Positions 63,678 to 64,000 of a stretch of DNA of 64,000 nt are shown in pieces. The DNA is taken from the NCBI GenBank assembly GCA_000961745.1, contig LAEA01000096.1, forward strand, positions 37,108-101,107. Reading direction: 5' to 3'. Positions within the stretch are counted from its first letter, which is position 1; the number at the start of each line of letters is the position of its first letter. Origin of the DNA: Rhodospirillaceae bacterium BRH_c57. GTDB lineage: Bacteria > Pseudomonadota > Alphaproteobacteria > Rhodospirillales > Rhodospirillaceae. The notes under the pieces are model-generated. The model was not told the DNA's origin. It saw only the letters and a program-made list of their open reading frames with translations, and did no database searches. The position numbers and the translations under genes are program-made.

Positions 63678-64000
63678 GCCGGCACCTTTTGGTTCACCAT
63701 CGCCCCGTCCTCAAGATCAATGCGCCGGTCGGCGTACCCCATGACGCGGGCATCGTGGGTGGAGAAGACGAAGGTCGTCCCCAGGGCCGCGTTGAGAGAG
63801 CGCATCAGCGCAAGAATGTCTTCGGCGGTGCGGCCATCGAGGTTGGCCGTAGGCTCGTCGGCGAACACCACCGCCGGGCCGGCGACCAGCGCACGGGCCA
63901 CCGCCACCCGCTGCTGCTGACCGCCCGACAGGGCCGCCGGGCGGTGGTGGGCGCGATCCGCCAAGCCCACCCGGTCCAGCATGTCCGTGGCCAGACGGCG
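63674..64000 (-). CDS. ABC transporter ATP-binding protein (LolD/MacB type), runs off window
   Basis: [46 protein letters not shown]...[21 protein letters not shown]. Confidence 0.92.
   Translation of the reverse strand, partial: RRLATDMLDRVGLADRAHHRPAALSGGQQQRVAVARALVAGPAVVFADEPTANLDGRTAEDILALMRSLNAALGTTFVFSTHDARVMGYADRRIDLEDGAMVNQKVPA

Noticed and set aside
62472-63920. 482-aa plus-strand ORF
   Set aside because: Antisense to the FtsX/MacB-type permease; no recognisable family.
1-64000. tRNA, rRNA or CRISPR arrays
   Set aside because: None recognised by eye on either strand; absence is not proven without tRNAscan/Infernal.

Overview
This is a high-GC alphaproteobacterial chromosomal window, Magnetospirillum/Rhodospirillaceae-like by protein flavour (an inference, not a search result). 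The main blocks are: a cytochrome b561/PepSY/two-component locus (1-3.6 kb); a mobile or accessory zone with an integrase, toxin-antitoxin (TA) modules and IS relics (about 3.6-14 kb and 21-22.5 kb); a surface-glycan locus with glycosyltransferases, a Wzm/Wzt-like ABC exporter and UDP-glucuronate decarboxylase (9-21 kb); a SPINDLY/OGT-like glycosyltransferase beside an S-layer-like protein and a SapC protein (24-30 kb); dTDP-rhamnose genes (29.6-34 kb); a type I secretion ABC/HlyD pair with an adjacent putative substrate (35-39.8 kb); a signalling/hemerythrin cluster (40-47 kb); further secreted repeat proteins (47-50 kb); an 1879-aa DUF4347 adhesin-like protein (54-59.7 kb); and a LytTR/kinase/LolA-like/ABC operon (59.9-64 kb). 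The most interesting signal is a recurring module of about 35-45 aa, 'FDxxYYLxxNPDVAAAxxxPLxHYxxxGxxEGR'. It occurs in five otherwise unrelated proteins spread over the window, at their N-terminus, middle or C-terminus, and one of these genes sits next to the T1SS genes. A fused relic at 3.7 kb also matches two separate parts of the giant adhesin's 3' end, which suggests copy and decay of this family. Several truncated genes (IstA, IS3, HigB, DUF4160, Fic, resolvase, MCP/DUF6969) mark rearrangement junctions. Family calls come from reading the translated proteins; no database search was run.
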